A DNA stretch of 64,000 nt. Source: Hyphococcus sp. (GTDB lineage Bacteria > Pseudomonadota > Alphaproteobacteria > Caulobacterales > Parvularculaceae). The DNA lies in NCBI GenBank assembly GCA_021776335.1, contig JAJFGB010000009.1:124001-188000 (forward strand). The letters are read 5' to 3'. A program made the position numbers and the translations under genes. This document shows positions 60,611 through 64,000 of this stretch, piece after piece (the first letter of the stretch is position 1; every line of letters starts with the position of its first letter). The notes under the pieces are model-generated. The model was not told where the DNA came from. It ran no database searches and saw only the letters and a program-made list of their open reading frames with translations.

Positions 60611-62532
60611 TGCGCCTCTTGGGTCGCTCATCGATCTCCGTCATTGCGGGCTTGTGTTTTGCGACGGGTATTTCCGCCCGGGCGTCTGAAACGGCGCCAG
60701 TTGAGACCGCAACAACACATCGTGTGTCCGAAGCCCTCGCGGCGCCCACGCCAAGGCTCGCACCGCGCCGATTGGCGCCCACAATTGATGTCGAGCCGGT
60801 CCAACTTGGCGTACTTCAGGGTGAGCTGCCTTTTTCAGAAGAAACATCTGGGCTGAGCCAGGAAACGCTCGTTATGGGCCGACTATCCCGAAATTTTCGG
60901 ATTGAACTAGAAACGCTCCGCGCTCAGGTGCGGTCACGCGGCTTCTTGTCCGTCGAGGAACGCTTGCAGACCGGGCGCGCGGTTGCGTCGCCGGAAAATC
61001 ACCTGGATGCCACGCTTCTTTTGGCAACGCTTTATATTGCCCACGACCTTCATGCTGAGGCCCTGTCAGCCATTGATGAGTTGGAGGGCGCGCATGAATA
61101 TCCAGACTTTGCACTGTTAAGCGGAATTTCCAGCTTCAAGATGGGTCGGTTCGAGGAAGCTGTTGAAATTCTTGGCGCCGATGTTTTGCGTGAGGATACC
61201 GAAGCACGTCGTTGGCGCGGTATCGCGAATGCCAGGCGAGGCGCTTATAAAGACGCCGCCGTCGATCTTATTGGGGCGCCTGCAGGCGTCCTGTCGTTTG
61301 AAGAAGGCACGGCCGCATTTTTCCTTGCGAAAGCGGAAACTGCGATGGCGCTCGAGGAATATGTCGTTGCGCGCGAAGCGCTAGATGGCTTACAGCGTTC
61401 GCCGCTCAATAATAATCAACGTGCCCAGCGCGCGTTGCTGGAAGCGCAATTGATGTTGGTGAACCAACGCACTGATCCTGCGCGTGAGGTTTTGCAGCAG
61501 CTGGTTCGTTCCGGGCCTGCACCCTTCGCTAACATGGCGGCGGTTGAATTGCTGGAAGATGGTTTCAACCATGGCACATTGGGTCCCGATCAGGCGGCAA
61601 GTCGAACCGATGCATTGATGCTGACCTGGCAAGGCGGGGCGTTCGAGCGGTGCGCGCTTGCGTTTGGCGCCGCGATGTATGAGGCGGCGGATGATGTGGG
61701 CGCAGCCTATCTGTTGCGCAGGCAAATTGCGGACCGTTTTCAGGGTTCAGACGCCAGCGCCGTTGCGGTGCAACAAATGCGTGATGGTCTTGCAACATTG
61801 CTGGAGCGAGGGGCGCTCTCGCCGCTCGACGCTGCACAGGTTTTTTATGAAAATGTAGACCTGGCGCCGCCAGGGCGGGAAGGCGACGATCTTATTCGCA
61901 GTGTCGCCGAAAAGCTCGTCGCTCTTGATCTCGTGGCGCAGGCGGCGGAGTTGCTGCACCATCAAACGTTTGAGCGCCTGCGCGGTGCGGATCGATCGCG
62001 TGTTGCGGCTGATTTGGCCCGACTTTATCTTACTGACGACAAGCCGGTTATGGCGTTACAGGTTTTGCGTTCAACGCGCTTGGCGCGATTACCAGCGGCG
62101 GTCAATGATCAACGCCGCTGGCTAGAGGCGAGGGCCTTAATCGGCACCGGCGACCAATTAGCTGCGTTGACGCTTTTAAAAAATGACACGAGCACGGAGG
62201 GCGCCAAGCTCAGCGGTGAAGTCTATTGGTCTCAGCAGCAATGGGTGTTGGCCGGCGATGCCTTTAGATTGGCGGCGGCGCTCCCAACAGAGATCGATGA
62301 GCAACTTAGTCGTGATCAAAGCGTATTGGTTCTGCGTGCTGCATCGGCCTATGGCCTTGCCAGCGCACGATCAGAGCTACGTAGTCTCGGTCGCAGTGTT
62401 TCAGGAAAGCTGGCTGATACCGATGCAAACCATCTTCTTGAGGGGCTCGCCTTTGGCGGCCTCGCGGACGATCCCGCAGAGTTTCGGGCTGCGTATCGTG
62501 CTTTTTTTGGCGATCCCGCAACCGCCAGTTAG
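60610..62532 (+). CDS. Exported TPR-repeat protein of the flagellar operon
   Basis: Predicted 640-residue secreted or periplasmic protein. The signal peptide ends near SARA (residue 25). After a Pro-rich linker the rest is helical with TPR-like repeats (for example LATLYIAHDLHAEALSAIDEL and LLSGISSFKMGRFEEAVEIL). No enzyme motif is seen. The ATG at 60610 shares a base with the motE stop (TGATG); a GTG one codon earlier is also possible. Co-translation with motE suggests a flagellar motor or envelope role, which is only inference. Confidence 0.75.
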   Translation: MRLLGRSSISVIAGLCFATGISARASETAPVETATTHRVSEALAAPTPRLAPRRLAPTIDVEPVQLGVLQGELPFSEETSGLSQETLVMGRLSRNFRIELETLRAQVRSRGFLSVEERLQTGRAVASPENHLDATLLLATLYIAHDLHAEALSAIDELEGAHEYPDFALLSGISSFKMGRFEEAVEILGADVLREDTEARRWRGIANARRGAYKDAAVDLIGAPAGVLSFEEGTAAFFLAKAETAMALEEYVVAREALDGLQRSPLNNNQRAQRALLEAQLMLVNQRTDPAREVLQQLVRSGPAPFANMAAVELLEDGFNHGTLGPDQAASRTDALMLTWQGGAFERCALAFGAAMYEAADDVGAAYLLRRQIADRFQGSDASAVAVQQMRDGLATLLERGALSPLDAAQVFYENVDLAPPGREGDDLIRSVAEKLVALDLVAQAAELLHHQTFERLRGADRSRVAADLARLYLTDDKPVMALQVLRSTRLARLPAAVNDQRRWLEARALIGTGDQLAALTLLKNDTSTEGAKLSGEVYWSQQQWVLAGDAFRLAAALPTEIDEQLSRDQSVLVLRAASAYGLASARSELRSLGRSVSGKLADTDANHLLEGLAFGGLADDPAEFRAAYRAFFGDPATAS

Positions 62533-62657
62533 GCGCCGCGCGAAAACTATGTGGCAGTTTATTACTGAACCGCGCCAGCATTGCCGACAGCATGAGCATC
62601 AGAGAAATTGATCCATCGTGTAAAGTGAAATGTTTCGCGCGCCGATCGCCGTTACAT

Positions 62658-64000
62658 TCAATCTTCAGCGACCGCGTCGGTTGCGGAATGGGGCGTGGGT
62701 TTTTCAACCACCGCGGCGCGGCGCGATTTTTTTCGCTTCCAGCCCTTTGGCCAGAAATGCGTCGGCATCATTTGATATTTACGCGTAAGGAAGTTCTTGT
62801 GGCGCTTTTTACGCAGCTTTGGTTTTGTGGCTTCTTTGTCCAGCACATCAACAAGATCACCCTGTGGGAGAGGGGCGGACATCAGATCCGTCAACTTTCC
62901 TGCGGGTAGCACAGCATCGATCTCGCTTGGCTCGGTCCCTGCGGGAATTGCGTCCTCATCAGCTTCGACTGTCGGCGCATCTGCCATATATGCTTCGAGC
63001 GCCGTCGGAGGTTCGGGCCGTCGTTGCGGCGAAGGCGCCGGCGTCGGTTCATCGTCGCGGAGAGCCGGGTTGCCGACCCGGATACCTGGTCGAAAATAGG
63101 CGCGCGCGGCGCCAACAGACATCGAAATCTTATCCAGCGGGTCTTTGGCGTCGGCTGCGTCCGGCGGAGGGACAGGCGCAGCCTTGGATGCGTCGGTTGT
63201 TGCTGCCGGATCTTCAGTTTTCCCGGCCGTTTTCTTGTGGCTCTCTGGATCGCTGGCGCTCGCTGGAGGCTCTGCAGGTTTTGCGTCTTTGGGTTTTGTC
63301 GCCGACGGTTTGGATTTGTTTTTGTCGCTGGTATCTTTGGCGGTCGCTGTTTTTTCTTTTACGACGGGTGGTAAGTCGAGCGTGCGATCAGGCGCCGCAG
63401 GTTCTGATGCGTCGGGTTTCTTTGCAGCGGACGCTGATTGAATTTCCGCGACCGAAGGTTTTTCTTCTTTGACTGGTGGTTTGACGGCAGCGTCAGGGAC
63501 CGGTGGGTCCCATGCTGCGGGTCCTGCATCACTCGGTTTGGATGCAACGGTTTCCGAAAGCGTTGGTTTTTCTTCATTGATTGGCGCAGCATCGGCGGCA
63601 GCCTCAAGGGCGCCGGGTTCTGATGAAGCTGCGCCAGGCGCTGGTGTTTGTGGTGCGGCAAGTTTTTCAGAGGTTTTGGATTTCTCTGCGGCTTCCAATT
63701 CGACGGATTCCGGTTCGGGCGTTGCAGTGTCGCTGCCGGCCGCAAATTCCTTGTTCAACTGCTCCTGCAAATCACGCGGCGCTCGCGCTGACGGAAATGC
63801 GTTTTCAGACGGAGGATTTGTTTGCTTTGCGTCCTCGGCTTTCCGCTTGGCATGCGCCATTTTTGCCTTGGCGCGTTCTATTGCAGCAGCCTTTCGCACG
63901 TCGCGCGCTTTGGCGCGCTTGGCGAGCGCCAGTGCCTTTGCTTTTTCGCGCGCCTTGGCTTTTTTGGCGTCATCTGAGGGAGCGCCTGCTTCTTTGATCC
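62658..64000 (-). CDS. Lys/Ala/Pro-rich low-complexity protein, 5' end beyond window
   Basis: An open frame on the minus strand with no stop up to the window edge, so the true start lies beyond 64000. The visible 447 residues begin with a highly charged coiled-coil-like stretch (repeats of KAKAREKAKALALAKRAKA type), then ~280 residues rich in Ala, Pro, Lys and Glu, probably disordered. The tail holds LTRKYQMMPTHFWPKGWKRKKSRR, the only segment with fold-like composition. The low-complexity section resembles linkers of envelope or DNA-binding proteins, but I recognise no family. It is convergent with the TPR gene. Confidence 0.6.
   Translation of the reverse strand, partial: IKEAGAPSDDAKKAKAREKAKALALAKRAKARDVRKAAAIERAKAKMAHAKRKAEDAKQTNPPSENAFPSARAPRDLQEQLNKEFAAGSDTATPEPESVELEAAEKSKTSEKLAAPQTPAPGAASSEPGALEAAADAAPINEEKPTLSETVASKPSDAGPAAWDPPVPDAAVKPPVKEEKPSVAEIQSASAAKKPDASEPAAPDRTLDLPPVVKEKTATAKDTSDKNKSKPSATKPKDAKPAEPPASASDPESHKKTAGKTEDPAATTDASKAAPVPPPDAADAKDPLDKISMSVGAARAYFRPGIRVGNPALRDDEPTPAPSPQRRPEPPTALEAYMADAPTVEADEDAIPAGTEPSEIDAVLPAGKLTDLMSAPLPQGDLVDVLDKEATKPKLRKKRHKNFLTRKYQMMPTHFWPKGWKRKKSRRAAVVEKPTPHSATDAVAED

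Overview
The window reads as a chromosomal segment of a free-living alphaproteobacterium of the Caulobacter/Hyphomonas/Parvularcula type. Supporting signs are RNase E ending in a GWW PNPase-binding motif, a CtrA-type TTAA-N7-TTAAC box, a consensus sigma-54 flagellar promoter, the CcmABCD and FliL-FliM-DUF6468-MotE gene orders, TadE/TadG proteins and a DUF1244 protein. The placement is inferred from gene content only. No rRNA, tRNA, CRISPR array, insertion sequence or prophage was seen.

Layout. (1) 1-7.0 kb: two large lipoproteins of unknown function followed by a multi-spanning membrane patatin-like phospholipase, apparently one operon. (2) 7.0-10.8 kb: an LpxR-like lipid A deacylase translationally coupled to a GH13 alpha-glucosidase on the minus strand, divergent from glucokinase. 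(3) 11.1-35.4 kb: a 24 kb block of amino-acid biosynthesis genes, all on the plus strand. In order they are gltD-gltB, an alanine/aspartate-type aminotransferase, a SAM-I riboswitch controlling metX-metB-(aspartokinase/homoserine dehydrogenase fusion), proB-proA, ilvD-ilvC-ilvB-ilvN behind a peptide-leader attenuator, and leuA-leuC-leuD-leuB behind a leucine-rich leader peptide. (4) 35.4-36.6 kb: a yeast-type cytosine deaminase divergent from uracil phosphoribosyltransferase (pyrimidine salvage). (5) 36.7-38.4 kb: a TadE/TadG pair. (6) 38.8-41.6 kb: cytochrome c maturation, with ccmE opposite ccmABCD. (7) 41.7-53.0 kb: envelope and housekeeping genes, namely a DsbA-like thioredoxin-fold protein, a BepA-like M48 protease, RNase E, AmiC amidase, PBP1A and RF2 with its programmed frameshift. 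(8) 53.0-54.5 kb: a circularly permuted D-amino-acid-oxidase-like flavoprotein with a Tat/lipoprotein signal, and a DUF1244 protein. (9) 54.7-62.5 kb: two divergent flagellar operons, flgF-flgG-flgA-flgH (minus, sigma-54 promoter) and fliL-fliM-DUF6468-motE-TPR protein (plus). (10) 62.6 kb to the edge: a low-complexity Lys/Ala/Pro-rich protein that runs off the window.

The amino-acid block is layered with cis-regulation. A sigma-70-like promoter sits just upstream of a complete SAM-I aptamer. The ilv leader shows all three mutually exclusive pairings of a classical attenuator. The leu leader has Leu codons that can pair with the leuA ribosome binding site, which suggests attenuation of translation. 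The least ordinary items are the permuted D-amino-acid-oxidase-like protein, the ACT-less aspartokinase/homoserine dehydrogenase in a SAM-controlled operon, the patatin/lipoprotein operon, and the leu leader.
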